34,063 nt of DNA from contig CAKROW010000028.1 of NCBI GenBank assembly GCA_934373235.1, positions 1 to 34,063 of the forward strand. The letters are read 5' to 3'. Position numbers and translations under genes: made by a program. This document shows, piece by piece, positions 1 through 9,037 of the stretch (its first letter is position 1; each line of letters starts with the position of its first letter). The stretch is from an uncultured Blautia sp. (GTDB lineage: Bacteria > Bacillota > Clostridia > Lachnospirales > Lachnospiraceae). The notes under the pieces are model-generated. The model made no database searches, had not been told where the DNA came from, and saw only the letters and a program-made list of their open reading frames with translations.

Positions 1-1539
1 CGCTATAACTGTACCGATATCTGCGATGGTGAAAGCCAGGGAACAGACGGAATCAACTACAGTCTGGCAAGCAGGGAAATGATCGCAAACATGATCGAGA
101 TCCATGCAAATGCAACACCATTTGATGCCGGTGTATATCTTTCAAGCTGTGACAAGGGTGTACCGGGAAATCTGATCGGACTTGCAAGAGTAAATATCCC
201 TTCCGTATTTGTTCCGGGCGGAACCATGAATGCGGGACCTGAGATGCTGACTCTTGAGCAGCTGGGAATGTACAGTGCAAAGTTTGAGCGTGGAGAGATC
301 AACGAAGAGAAGCTTGACTGGGCAAAATGCAATGCCTGCCCAAGCTGTGGAGCCTGCTCCTTTATCGGAACAGCTTCAACAATGCAGATCATGGCAGAGG
401 CACTTGGACTTACACTTCCTGGTACAGCTCTGATGCCGTCAACAAGCCCGGATCTTCTTGCTTTCGCAAGAGAGGCAGGAAGACAGGCAGTAAGGATCGC
501 ACAGATGGAAAACATGCGTCCTTCTGATATCGTAACTATGGACAGCTTTGAGAATGCGATCCTTGTACACGCTGCAATCTCCGGAAGTACAAACTGTCTG
601 CTTCACATTCCGGCGATCGCACATGAGTTTGGCATTGAGATCACAGGTGATACCTTTGACAGACTGCACAGAAATGCAAGATACCTTCTGGATGTACGTC
701 CTGCAGGACGCTGGCCTGCTGAGTGCTTCTATTATGCAGGTGGTGTACCGGCGATCATGGAGGAGATCAAGGAACATCTCCATCTGGATGTGATGACAGT
801 TACAGGAAAGACTCTGGGAGAAAACCTGGAGGAGCTGAAGAACAACGGATTTTATGAGAAATGTGATAAATGGCTTCAGGAATTTAACAAACGTTATAAT
901 GTAAGCCTTACAAAGGAAGATATCATCCGACCATATGACAAGGCGATCGGAACCGACGGAAGTATTGCAGTTCTCCGTGGAAACCTTGCACCTGAGGGTG
1001 CTGTGATCAAACACACCGCATGCCCGAAGGAAATGTTTAAATCCGTTCTCCGTGCAAGACCGTTCGACAGTGAAGAGGAGTGTCTGGATGCAGTTCTGAA
1101 GCATAAGGTTCAGAAAGGTGATGCAGTATTCATCCGTTACGAGGGACCAAAGGGAAGCGGAATGCCGGAAATGTTTTATACATCTGAAGCGATCAGCAGT
1201 GATAAAGAGCTTGGAAAGAGCATCGCACTGATCACAGACGGACGTTTTTCCGGAGCATCTACAGGCCCTGTTATCGGACACTGCAGCCCTGAGGCTGTTG
1301 ACGGTGGCCCAATCGCACTTGTTGAGGAAGGCGACCTTATTGAGATCGACGTTATGGAAAGAAAGCTGAACATTATCGGAATCGCAGGGGAAAGAAAGTC
1401 CATGGAAGAGATCGACCAGATCCTTGCCGAGAGACGTAAAAACTGGAAGCCTAGAGAACCAAAATACAAAAAAGGCGTGCTGAGACTTTTCAGTGAGCAT
1501 GCTGCAAGCCCAATGAAGGGAGCCTATCTGGAGTATTGA
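1..1539 (+). CDS. IlvD/Edd-family sugar-acid dehydratase, 5'-truncated by window edge
   Basis: Iron-sulfur dehydratase that removes water from a dihydroxy acid. The frame is open from base 1, giving 512 visible residues, so the start lies upstream. Cluster motifs are visible: CDKGVPG (Cys about residue 50) and ACPSCGACS (Cys about 113, 116, 119), followed by GTASTMQIMAEALGL and, near the C-terminus, TDGRFSGASTGPVIGH. The family includes dihydroxyacid dehydratase (IlvD), 6-phosphogluconate dehydratase (Edd) and sugar-acid dehydratases. Because the next two genes are a KDG-type kinase and a KDPG aldolase, I infer a sugar-acid substrate such as gluconate rather than branched-chain amino acid synthesis. 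The stop lies 2 bp before the next ATG. Family sure, substrate inferred. Confidence 0.9.
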   Translation, partial: RYNCTDICDGESQGTDGINYSLASREMIANMIEIHANATPFDAGVYLSSCDKGVPGNLIGLARVNIPSVFVPGGTMNAGPEMLTLEQLGMYSAKFERGEINEEKLDWAKCNACPSCGACSFIGTASTMQIMAEALGLTLPGTALMPSTSPDLLAFAREAGRQAVRIAQMENMRPSDIVTMDSFENAILVHAAISGSTNCLLHIPAIAHEFGIEITGDTFDRLHRNARYLLDVRPAGRWPAECFYYAGGVPAIMEEIKEHLHLDVMTVTGKTLGENLEELKNNGFYEKCDKWLQEFNKRYNVSLTKEDIIRPYDKAIGTDGSIAVLRGNLAPEGAVIKHTACPKEMFKSVLRARPFDSEEECLDAVLKHKVQKGDAVFIRYEGPKGSGMPEMFYTSEAISSDKELGKSIALITDGRFSGASTGPVIGHCSPEAVDGGPIALVEEGDLIEIDVMERKLNIIGIAGERKSMEEIDQILAERRKNWKPREPKYKKGVLRLFSEHAASPMKGAYLEY

Positions 1540-1541
1540 TC

Positions 1542-2594
1542 ATGAAAAATAAATTTATTACCCTCGGCGAGATCATGCTGCGTCTGACACCGCCGGATTA
1601 TGAAAAAATCAGAACAGCAACAACCTTTGAGGCAAGATACGGGGGAAGTGAGGCGAATGTAGCCCTTTCCCTGGCAAATCTTGGAATAGATGCTTCATTT
1701 TTTACAGTAGTTCCGGACAATAGTCTTGGAAAAAGTGCTGTACGTATGATGAGAAGCAATGATGTGAACTGTGACAGTGTGGTTTACTCCACAGAGGAAG
1801 AAACTCCGACACACCGTCTTGGAACCTATTATCTGGAAACAGGCTACGGAATCCGTCCAAGTAAGGTAGTTTATGACAGAAAACACAGCGCTTTTTCCGA
1901 GTATGATTTCAGCAAAACAGATGTGAAAAAACTGCTGGAAGGATATACATGGCTCCATCTGAGCGGGATCACACCTGCTCTTGGAACAAAATGCAGGGAT
2001 CTGATCTTAAACTGCCTGAAGGCAGCAAAGGAAATGAACATGACCGTAAGCTTTGACGGCAATTTCAGAAGTACGCTGTGGACCTGGGAAGAGGCCAGAG
2101 ATTTCTGTACACTTTGTCTTCCATATGTAAATGTCCTTTTCGGGATCGAGCCGTACCATATCTGGAAAAATGAAGAAGATCACAGTGCAGGTGATGTAAA
2201 GGACGGAATCCCGTTTCAGCCGGATTTTGACCAGCAGGAAAAAGTGTTTCAGGCATTTGCGGACAGATATCCTAATATAAAATGTATCGCAAGACATGTC
2301 CGTTTTGCACATAGCTGCAGTGAAAACAGTCTTATGGCGTATCTCTGGTTAAACGGAAAGACTTACGAAAGCAAGCGTCTGACTTTCCATATTCTTGATC
2401 GTGTTGGTGGCGGAGATGCATTTGTAAGCGGAATCATCTATGGTCTTATGAATGAGTATACACCGGAGGATACCGTGAATTTTGGTGTTGCGGCCAGTGC
2501 CGTGAAGCATACGATCCATGGTGATGGAAACATTACCGATGATGTATCTATGATCAGACATGTGATGGAAATGAACTTTGATATAAAAAGATAA
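1542..2594 (+). CDS. kdgK: PfkB-family sugar kinase, probable 2-keto-3-deoxygluconate kinase
   Basis: Ribokinase-fold kinase predicted to phosphorylate 2-keto-3-deoxygluconate (KDG) to KDPG. The N-terminal substrate region contains GGSEANVALSLANLG, and the C-terminal ATP/catalytic motif is DRVGGGDAFVSG with the catalytic Asp near residue 292. I chose ATG at 1542 (350 aa) because GGAG ends 8 bp upstream; a TTG at 1536 overlapping the previous stop is possible. It sits between a dehydratase and KDPG aldolase, which fits the KDG kinase role. An insertion around residues 210-270 lies between the two halves and fits the longer members of the KDG kinase group. Family certain, substrate inferred from context. 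Confidence 0.87.
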   Translation: MKNKFITLGEIMLRLTPPDYEKIRTATTFEARYGGSEANVALSLANLGIDASFFTVVPDNSLGKSAVRMMRSNDVNCDSVVYSTEEETPTHRLGTYYLETGYGIRPSKVVYDRKHSAFSEYDFSKTDVKKLLEGYTWLHLSGITPALGTKCRDLILNCLKAAKEMNMTVSFDGNFRSTLWTWEEARDFCTLCLPYVNVLFGIEPYHIWKNEEDHSAGDVKDGIPFQPDFDQQEKVFQAFADRYPNIKCIARHVRFAHSCSENSLMAYLWLNGKTYESKRLTFHILDRVGGGDAFVSGIIYGLMNEYTPEDTVNFGVAASAVKHTIHGDGNITDDVSMIRHVMEMNFDIKR

Positions 2595-2613
2595 AAAAGG
2601 AAGGAAAATTCAG

Positions 2614-3252
2614 ATGAAAGAGATAGCAGAAAAGTTTCAGAAATTTGGCGTGGTTCCGGTTGTAGTGCTGGAAGATACAAAAGATGCAGTACCGCTGGCA
2701 AAGGCTCTGGTTGAGGGCGGCCTTCCATGCGCAGAGGTGACATTCCGTACAGAAGCAGCAGAAGAGTCTATCCGTCTCATGGCAGAGCAGTTCCCTGAAA
2801 TGCTTGTGGGAGCAGGTACAGTGCTTACAACAGAGCAGGTAGATGCGGCTGTTGGCGCCGGAGCAAAATTTATCGTAAGCCCGGGCTTTGATCCGGAGAT
2901 CGTGGACTACTGTTTGGAAAAAGAGATTCCTGTTTTCCCGGGATGTATCACACCGTCAGAGGTTGCACAGGCAGTGAAAAGAGGTCTTAAGGTAGTAAAA
3001 TTCTTCCCGGCAGAACCGGCAGGCGGAATTTCAATGATCAAGGCTATGGCAGCTCCTTATACAGGAATCAGATTTATGCCTACCGGCGGGATCAATGCGA
3101 AAAACCTTGAGGAATATCTTTCCTGTGACAAGATCCTCTGCTGCGGCGGAAGCTGGATGGTAAAAGGGAATCTGGTGAAGGCAGGAGAATTTGATAAAAT
3201 AAAAGAATTAACTGCTGAAGCTGGAAAACTTGCCAGGTCTATACGTAACTGA
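2614..3252 (+). CDS. eda: KDPG/KHG aldolase
   Basis: Class I aldolase that cleaves 2-keto-3-deoxy-6-phosphogluconate to pyruvate and glyceraldehyde-3-phosphate. The 212-residue TIM-barrel protein has the normal family length. Key residues are visible: Glu41 and Arg45 in EVTFRTEAA, GAGTVL, PGCITPSE, and the Schiff-base Lys129 in VVKFFPAEPAGG. These correspond to E. coli Eda Glu45, Arg49 and Lys133. An AAGGAAGG ribosome site lies just upstream. It is the last gene of the dehydratase-kinase-aldolase operon and is followed by a terminator-like hairpin. Identification is secure. Confidence 0.95.
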   Translation: MKEIAEKFQKFGVVPVVVLEDTKDAVPLAKALVEGGLPCAEVTFRTEAAEESIRLMAEQFPEMLVGAGTVLTTEQVDAAVGAGAKFIVSPGFDPEIVDYCLEKEIPVFPGCITPSEVAQAVKRGLKVVKFFPAEPAGGISMIKAMAAPYTGIRFMPTGGINAKNLEEYLSCDKILCCGGSWMVKGNLVKAGEFDKIKELTAEAGKLARSIRN

Positions 3253-3347
3253 TCAAAACAAACACACATATTCATTAAATTACTGTAAATTATATTCTTA
3301 ACACTGAAAATCTAACATAACAGAATAAATCCATTCAATATGAAACG

Positions 3348-3375
3348 AGGGGCTGCCGTGTGACAGTCCCTTTTT
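3348..3375 (+). terminator. Rho-independent terminator after eda
   Basis: An 8-bp stem, AGGGGCTG (3348-3355) with CAGTCCCT (3364-3371), one G-T pair, an 8-nt loop and a run of T residues on the 3' side. It separates the sugar-acid operon from the uridine phosphorylase gene. Confidence 0.75.
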
Positions 3376-3414
3376 GTGGTACCTTATAACAGGAAACTGA
3401 TCCCCAAGATTTCC

Positions 3415-3441
3415 TTGCAATTATAAAATAGAACCTATAAA
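3415..3441 (+). promoter_or_regulatory. Possible sigma-A promoter for the uridine phosphorylase gene
   Basis: TTGCAA (3415-3420) and TATAAA (3436-3441) have a short 15-bp spacing in an AT-rich stretch of the 227-bp gap after the eda terminator. A further TATATA lies at 3443-3448. The strong ribosome site AAAGGAGGGG at about 3467 precedes the ATG at 3480. The spacing is not ideal, so the exact boxes are uncertain. Confidence 0.35.
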
Positions 3442-3479
3442 ATATATAAAAGAACATGTTTATGTAAAGGAGGGGAATT

Positions 3480-4259
3480 ATGCAGAATTATTCAGGAGAA
3501 GAAGGCTTACAGTATCATTTGCAGATCAGATCAGGAGATGTGGGACGATATGTGATATTGCCGGGAGATCCTAAGAGATGTGCAAAGATCGCAGAACATT
3601 TTGAGAATGCCAGACTGATCGCAGACAGCAGGGAATTTGTGACCTACACAGGCTATCTGGATGGTGAGAAAGTCAGTGTGACATCCACGGGAATCGGCGG
3701 ACCCTCTGCAACCATTGCCCTGGAGGAACTTACCCTTTGCGGAGCACATACCTTTGTCCGGGTAGGAACCTGTGGCGGGATCGACCTGGATGTAAAGGGC
3801 GGTGATCTGGTGGTAGCTACGGGAGCTGTACGAATGGAAGGGACAAGCCGGGAATATGCTCCCATTGAGTATCCGGCAGTTTCGGATTTTCAGGTTGCCA
3901 CTGCACTGACAGCCGCAGGAAGAGAGCTGGGATATACCTGCCATACCGGAGTTGTTCAGTCCAAGGATGCTTTTTACGGACAGCATGAGCCTCAGAGGAT
4001 GCCTGTAAGCTATGAACTTCTCAACAAATGGGAAGCATGGAAGCGTATGGGGTGCAAGGCATCGGAGATGGAGTCTGCAGCATTGTTTATTGCGGCGGCA
4101 CATTTAAGGGTACGCTGTGGAACTGTACTGCTGGTAATAGGAAATCAGGAGCGGAATGCACTTGGTATGGATAATCCCATCGTCCATGATACAGAATCAT
4201 CCATCCGTGCAGGGGTTCTTGCCATCCGTAAGCTTATCCAGTCTGACAGGGAGAAATAA
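3480..4259 (+). CDS. udp: Uridine phosphorylase (nucleoside phosphorylase family)
   Basis: Phosphorolysis of uridine (or related nucleosides) to free base and ribose-1-phosphate, for nucleoside salvage in the cytoplasm. The 259-residue protein has the usual Udp length. Motifs in order: VILPGDPKR (phosphate site, about residue 22), STGIGGPSATIALEEL, RVGTCGGID, VQSKDAFYGQHEP and GCKASEMESAALF, where the EMES motif binds the ribose. The SKDxFYGQHEP segment favours uridine phosphorylase over purine nucleoside phosphorylase DeoD. It appears monocistronic, with its own upstream region and a GC-rich hairpin downstream. Confidence 0.88.
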   Translation: MQNYSGEEGLQYHLQIRSGDVGRYVILPGDPKRCAKIAEHFENARLIADSREFVTYTGYLDGEKVSVTSTGIGGPSATIALEELTLCGAHTFVRVGTCGGIDLDVKGGDLVVATGAVRMEGTSREYAPIEYPAVSDFQVATALTAAGRELGYTCHTGVVQSKDAFYGQHEPQRMPVSYELLNKWEAWKRMGCKASEMESAALFIAAAHLRVRCGTVLLVIGNQERNALGMDNPIVHDTESSIRAGVLAIRKLIQSDREK

Positions 4260-4276
4260 ATATCATATCACACAAA

Positions 4277-4293
4277 GGGGGCGTTATGCCCCC
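4277..4293 (+). terminator. GC-rich hairpin between udp and the ABC operon
   Basis: A perfect 6-bp stem GGGGGC / GCCCCC with a GTTAT loop. No T-tract follows, so it may be a weak or factor-assisted terminator or an mRNA end-stabilising hairpin. The next gene's ribosome site (AGAGGAGGA) follows within 30 bp. Confidence 0.4.
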
Positions 4294-4325
4294 TGAACTC
4301 ATATAAAACAAAGAGGAGGAAGTGG

Positions 4326-5039
4326 ATGGATCGTACAGAAGGATATGTAAAACTTGAAAAGGTATCCAGGATCTACGGCTCAAAAGAAGTAAAGATCATA
4401 GCGGTGGATGAGATAAGCTTTGAGATAAAAAAAGGAGAATTTGTGGTCGTAGTAGGTCCCAGTGGCGCAGGAAAGACTACGGTGCTGAATATTCTTGGAG
4501 GTATGGACAAAGCTACCTCCGGAAATGTATGGATCGATGGAAAAAATATTGCCCAATACACAGACCGTCAGCTTACCGGTTACAGAAGGGAAGATATTGG
4601 ATTTGTGTTTCAGTTTTATAATCTGGTACCTAATCTGACCGCTCTTGAGAATGTGGAACTTGCCCTGCAGATCTGCAAAAATCCCTTGGATGCAAGAACA
4701 GTGCTGGAGGAGGTGGGCCTGAAAGAACGGCTTACCAATTTTCCGGCCCAGCTTTCAGGTGGTGAGCAGCAGAGAGTTTCCATTGCAAGAGCCCTGGCAA
4801 AAAATCCCAAGCTTCTTCTCTGTGATGAACCTACAGGAGCATTGGATTATCAGACAGGAAAGGCAATCCTTAAGCTTCTCCAGGATATGTGCAGGGAAAA
4901 GGGAATGACAGTTATTGTCATCACCCATAATTCAGCCCTCACGCCAATGGCAGACCGTGTGATCCGGATCAAAAACGGAAAGGTATCCAAAATGACCCGG
5001 AATGAGCATCCCACACCTGTGGAAGAGATTGAATGGTAG
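4326..5039 (+). CDS. ABC transporter ATP-binding protein (MacB/LolD type)
   Basis: Cytoplasmic ATPase of an ABC system, 237 aa. It has Walker A GPSGAGKT (44-51), the signature LSGGEQQR (143-150), Walker B LLLCDEP (from 163) and a VITHN switch histidine. Sequence style (VFQFYNLVPNLTALENVELAL) places it in the MacB/FtsE/LolD group, whose partners are FtsX-type permeases acting by mechanotransmission rather than by a classical import channel. The ribosome site AGAGGAGGA is strong. The downstream permease overlaps or lies within 10 bp, so the two are one transcription unit. Substrate unknown. Confidence 0.92.
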   Translation: MDRTEGYVKLEKVSRIYGSKEVKIIAVDEISFEIKKGEFVVVVGPSGAGKTTVLNILGGMDKATSGNVWIDGKNIAQYTDRQLTGYRREDIGFVFQFYNLVPNLTALENVELALQICKNPLDARTVLEEVGLKERLTNFPAQLSGGEQQRVSIARALAKNPKLLLCDEPTGALDYQTGKAILKLLQDMCREKGMTVIVITHNSALTPMADRVIRIKNGKVSKMTRNEHPTPVEEIEW

Positions 5040-5047
5040 GTGATGGA

Positions 5048-8000
5048 ATGAAAGCGTTACACAAAGATTTCCGGATGGAGATACGAAAGAGCAAAGCACG
5101 GTTTATCTCTATCTTTATGATCGTTGCCCTTGGAGTGGCATTTTTTTCCGGAATACAGGCGTCCTCACCGGATATGAGGTATTCCGGTGATTCCTATTAT
5201 GAAGCCGCCGGGCTGATGGATCTGAAAGTACAGGGAACGCTTGGACTTACCGATCGGGACGTAAATGCCATCAGAGAACTGGATGGTGTGGAGGAAGCAG
5301 AAGGCGCATGGGGTACTGACGTAATGTGCGGTTCGGATGATGCCCTGAAAGTCCTGCATCTGGAATCCATAAGCGGGGAATTTAACAGGATTACGGCAGA
5401 TGAGGGAATCATTCCGGAAAAAAGCGGACAGATCCTTCTTGACAGCCTGTTTGCAAAAAACAGGGGCTACAAGGTGGGCGATATCATTTCCGTCAGTGAA
5501 GACGGAGATCAGAACCTTCTGAAAAAAACGTCCTACGAAGTGGTGGGAATTGGAAGCAGCCCTCTTTATATATCCTTTAACCGGGGCAATACAACTCTTG
5601 GTTCCGGTGAGATCAGCGGATTTGGTTATATTCTTCCGGAGGATTTTGATCAGGAAGTATATAATCAGATTTATATTCATGTACATTCAGCAGAAAAGGT
5701 GATAAGTTATACAGATGCCTACGAGACACTTATAGAGAAGATACAGAAACGTGTGGAAGGCATTGAAAAAGAACAATGTGCTCTCCGTTATGATGAAGTG
5801 GTCGAAGAAGCCAATGATAAGCTCTCCGATGCCAGAAAAGAACTTGAAGACGGGAAAAAGGAATCCAGGGATAAGCTCTCCGATGCCAAAAAAGAGCTTG
5901 ATGACGGCTGGAAAAAATATGAGGATGGCAAGAAGGAATATGAAGACGGAAAGAAAGCACTTGATGATGCTAGAAAAGAGCTTGAAGATGGCAAAAAACA
6001 GTTAGAAGACGGAAAGAAGCAGATCGCAGATGGATGGCAGCAGCTAAACAATGCAAAGGAACAGGTGGAAAGCGGCCAGAGCCAGATCAGTTCAGCCAGG
6101 GAACAGCTTCAGGGATCCAGGAATACCCTGGAAGCAAAACAGGCAGAGCTTGATGCAGGATATGAGAAACTGAATGAAGGCAAAAAGCAACTGGAAGAAG
6201 GGGAAAAACAGATAACCCAGGCAAAGGCAGCTCTTGAGGAAAAGCAGAAGGAACTTGACAGTGGAAAAGCCCAGGTGGTTCAGGGCAGAAAAACCATAGA
6301 ATCTACAAGAACCAGTCTGAACAGCAAAAAACAGGAATGTGAGAGCGGTCTCTTAAAACTGACAGAAAGTGAAAATCAGTTAGCTGAGAAAGAGACAGGA
6401 GTCACTGCACTGAGGGAACAGCTTGCCACTCTCACGGCAGCAAGAGACAGTGCGGCATCAGATCTTGGGGCACTTCAGGCACAGTATGACCAGGCACTGG
6501 AAGCTGGACAGCAGGCAGAAGAACTTACGGAACTGAAGGGACAGATAGATACTCTGTCTGAGCAGGTAAATACGCTGAACGGTCAGGTGGATGCCTGCAG
6601 CAGCCAGGTTCAGGAAGCAGTAACAGAACTGGAAACAGGCAGAAACCAGATAAAGGATCAGAGAACTGCGCTGGAGAACAGTCTTATCCAGATCCAGGAA
6701 GGCCTGGCACAGCTTGACAGCCAGGAAACAGAGCTGGATCAGACAGAAGCTGCATTTACTCCGGCTCAGAAGGAGATCGACAGTGGAAAAGCAGAGCTTG
6801 AGAAACAGGAGGCCGCTCTTGCTTCGGCAAGAAAAGAGATAGAAACCAGCCAGGCGGCTCTGGATGAAGGACAGTCCGGACTAAATGAGGGAAAGGCACA
6901 ACTGGAGGCAGGGGAAACCCAGCTTGCGGAAAAAGAAGCCCAGCTTCAAAGTGCCCGGGCAGAGATCAGCGCAAACACAGAGAAGCTTCAGAACAGCCAG
7001 GCAGAGCTGGAAGCCAGTGAGCAGAAAATAAAAGACGGCGAAAAAGAAATTAAAGAAAATGAACAGAAGCTGACTGATGCCAAAAAGGATCTGGACGATG
7101 CCGAAACAAAACTGGAGGATGGACGGAAAGAATATGAGGACGGCAAAAAGGAAGCAGATGACAAAATAAAAGACGGTGAAAAAAAGATTGAAGATGCCCA
7201 GAAGGAAGTGGATGATATTGAAGAGCCGGAATGGATCATCACAGACAGAAACGATCTTCCCGAGTATTCTGATTTCGGGGACAATGCAGAGAGACTGAAA
7301 AATATCGGCAAGGTTTTTCCTATGATATTCTTCCTTGTGGCAGCACTTATCAGTCTTACAACCATGACGCGAATGGTGGAGGAGCAGAGGACCCAGATCG
7401 GAACCATGAAGGCGCTTGGTTACAGCAAGTGGGCTATTGCCTCCAAATATCTGTGCTATGCATTTCTGGCAACTGTGGGAGGCAGTATCCTGGGCGTACT
7501 TCTGGGAGAAAAGATCCTGCCGTTTATTATCATACAGGCATATGGGATCATGTACTTTAATATCGGGAAATACATGGAGCTTAATTATGAATTTCAGTAT
7601 GCACTGATAGCATCCGGCGCAGCAGTGATCTGTACCATGGGCGCAACTGTATTTTCCTGTGCAAGGACACTGGCTGAGACGCCGGCATCTCTGATGCGTC
7701 CGCCTGCACCCAAAGAGGGGAAAAGAATTCTGGTGGAGCGGATCGGCTTTATATGGAAGCATTTAAGCTTTTCCTGGAAATCCTCCCTGCGAAATCTTTT
7801 CCGTTATAAGAAACGTCTTTTTATGACCATTTTCGGAATTGCAGGAAGTATGGGGTTGATGCTGGTGGGATTCGGTCTTTATGATTCCATTATGGATATC
7901 CCTCTTCTTCAGTATGATCAGATCCAGCATTATGATGCCATGGTCATTAACGATGAGGATGCTACGGACAGCCAGGAAAAGACACTTCTGAAATTCCTGG

Positions 8001-8905
8001 ATGAAAATAAGGAGATCAGTCATTATACACGGGTACAGCTTGCCAAGATGACTGCACCAAAGGAAAAGGGAAATGTAAGTGTATATGTATATGTTCCGGA
8101 AAATAAGGACAATTTCAAAGAGGACGTAACCTTACGTGACCGCAGGACAAAGGAACCGTATGCTCTTACAGACGAAGGGGCTGTGATATGCGAAAAAACA
8201 GCATCCCTGACAGGAACCGGGGTCGGGGATGAGATCACACTGAAAAAAGACAACAAAACATACAAGGTAAAGGTGGCTGCAGTTACAGAGAACTACATGG
8301 GGCATTATGTATACATGACGCCATCCTTCTATGAAAAAACTTTCGGGGAAAAACCGGATTACGCAAGCACCGTATTCACTCTTGACAGGGAGTATGAAAA
8401 TGACCTGGAAGATGTGGGAAATGAGATCCTGAAATATCCGGCAGCTTTAAGTATCAGCTATACAAGCAGCACTGCCGGACAGGTGGAGAGGATGATCAGC
8501 TCTCTTGGGACTGTGATCTGGGTACTGATCATTTCCGCAGGTATGCTTGCATTTGTGGTATTGTACAATCTGAATAATATCAATATCACAGAGCGGCAGA
8601 GGGAACTTGCCACACTGAAAGTGCTGGGATTTTATGATATGGAAGTGTCGGAATATGTATTCAGGGAAAATATCCTTCTGTCCTTTATCGGTATCCTGGC
8701 CGGAGCTGTGTTTGGCATTTTCCTTCACAGATATGTGATCACTACTGTGGAGGTGGATGCGGTTATGTTCGGAAGAAATATCAAAGCTTTAAGCTTTGTG
8801 TACAGCGGTGTGATCACTTTCGGATTTTCCATGTTTGTTAATATGGTAATGCACTTCAAACTGAAAAAGATCGACATGGTAGAATCTTTAAAAAGCGTGG
8901 AATAG
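5048..8905 (+). CDS. FtsX-family ABC permease with very long coiled-coil extracellular domain
   Basis: Membrane partner of the preceding ATPase, about 1285 aa. An N-terminal membrane segment lies near residues 20-40 (FMIVALGVAFFSG). An extracellular region follows, with a Lys/Glu/Asp/Gln-rich coiled coil of about 500 residues (bases 5790-7220) built from ELEDGKKE-like units. A first FtsX block then has membrane segments encoded around 7315, 7450 and 7600, and a second block around 7820, 8515, 8675 and 8790. The ATG at 5048 gives the family-like start MKALHKDF; an upstream in-frame ATG at 5033 overlaps the ATPase stop. FtsX/MacB permeases are usually much shorter, 300-850 aa. Substrate unknown; envelope remodelling or peptide export are options. 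Confidence 0.88.
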   Translation: MKALHKDFRMEIRKSKARFISIFMIVALGVAFFSGIQASSPDMRYSGDSYYEAAGLMDLKVQGTLGLTDRDVNAIRELDGVEEAEGAWGTDVMCGSDDALKVLHLESISGEFNRITADEGIIPEKSGQILLDSLFAKNRGYKVGDIISVSEDGDQNLLKKTSYEVVGIGSSPLYISFNRGNTTLGSGEISGFGYILPEDFDQEVYNQIYIHVHSAEKVISYTDAYETLIEKIQKRVEGIEKEQCALRYDEVVEEANDKLSDARKELEDGKKESRDKLSDAKKELDDGWKKYEDGKKEYEDGKKALDDARKELEDGKKQLEDGKKQIADGWQQLNNAKEQVESGQSQISSAREQLQGSRNTLEAKQAELDAGYEKLNEGKKQLEEGEKQITQAKAALEEKQKELDSGKAQVVQGRKTIESTRTSLNSKKQECESGLLKLTESENQLAEKETGVTALREQLATLTAARDSAASDLGALQAQYDQALEAGQQAEELTELKGQIDTLSEQVNTLNGQVDACSSQVQEAVTELETGRNQIKDQRTALENSLIQIQEGLAQLDSQETELDQTEAAFTPAQKEIDSGKAELEKQEAALASARKEIETSQAALDEGQSGLNEGKAQLEAGETQLAEKEAQLQSARAEISANTEKLQNSQAELEASEQKIKDGEKEIKENEQKLTDAKKDLDDAETKLEDGRKEYEDGKKEADDKIKDGEKKIEDAQKEVDDIEEPEWIITDRNDLPEYSDFGDNAERLKNIGKVFPMIFFLVAALISLTTMTRMVEEQRTQIGTMKALGYSKWAIASKYLCYAFLATVGGSILGVLLGEKILPFIIIQAYGIMYFNIGKYMELNYEFQYALIASGAAVICTMGATVFSCARTLAETPASLMRPPAPKEGKRILVERIGFIWKHLSFSWKSSLRNLFRYKKRLFMTIFGIAGSMGLMLVGFGLYDSIMDIPLLQYDQIQHYDAMVINDEDATDSQEKTLLKFLDENKEISHYTRVQLAKMTAPKEKGNVSVYVYVPENKDNFKEDVTLRDRRTKEPYALTDEGAVICEKTASLTGTGVGDEITLKKDNKTYKVKVAAVTENYMGHYVYMTPSFYEKTFGEKPDYASTVFTLDREYENDLEDVGNEILKYPAALSISYTSSTAGQVERMISSLGTVIWVLIISAGMLAFVVLYNLNNINITERQRELATLKVLGFYDMEVSEYVFRENILLSFIGILAGAVFGIFLHRYVITTVEVDAVMFGRNIKALSFVYSGVITFGFSMFVNMVMHFKLKKIDMVESLKSVE
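5817..7215 (+). repeat. Degenerate coiled-coil-coding repeats inside the permease gene
   Basis: Imperfect direct repeats encode short units of the type KELEDGKKE and LDSGKAEL. A clear tandem pair begins GATAAGCTCTCCGATGCC at 5817 and again at 5871. Related units recur near 5940-6030 and again at 7070-7210. They are in frame, so they are protein-level heptad repeats, not an intergenic repeat. Confidence 0.7.
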
Positions 8906-8962
8906 GCATTGTTTTTTTAAAAGTCCATAAGTTTTTCTTATGCAGCCATATGTATCCTTGAT

Positions 8963-8992
8963 TTGTTATCTGTACAGGTTATTGGATATAAT
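8963..8992 (+). promoter_or_regulatory. Sigma-A promoter for the small ORF and FUSC operon
   Basis: TTGTTA (8963-8968), an 18-bp spacer and a perfect TATAAT (8987-8992) lie in the gap after the ABC permease. A weak 6-bp hairpin (CATAAG / CTTATG, 8926-8942) precedes it. The position fits transcription of the small gene at 9038. Confidence 0.6.
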
Positions 8993-9037
8993 AAAAGTAT
9001 CAAGGCAGATACAGATAAAAGAAGGAGGATGCAGGCA

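Noticed and set aside
439..1500. A 353-codon open frame on the minus strand across the dehydratase gene
   Set aside because: It lies opposite a clear conserved gene, has no ribosome site and encodes a Cys/Ser/His-rich product unlike any family.
1..1539. Reading the first gene as dihydroxyacid dehydratase for branched-chain amino acids
   Set aside because: Operon partners are a KDG-type kinase and KDPG aldolase, so a sugar-acid substrate is more likely; not fully excluded.
5817..6050. Tandem repeats that could suggest a CRISPR array or VNTR
   Set aside because: The units are degenerate, in frame and without unique spacers; they encode coiled-coil heptads.
6881..7762. Long minus-strand frames opposite the coiled-coil permease
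   Set aside because: They arise from the Lys/Glu/Gln-rich codon pattern of the real gene read backwards, giving Phe/Leu/Ser runs.
8926..8942. Hairpin CATAAG / CTTATG as terminator of the ABC permease gene
   Set aside because: Only six AT-rich pairs and no T run after it; too weak to call.
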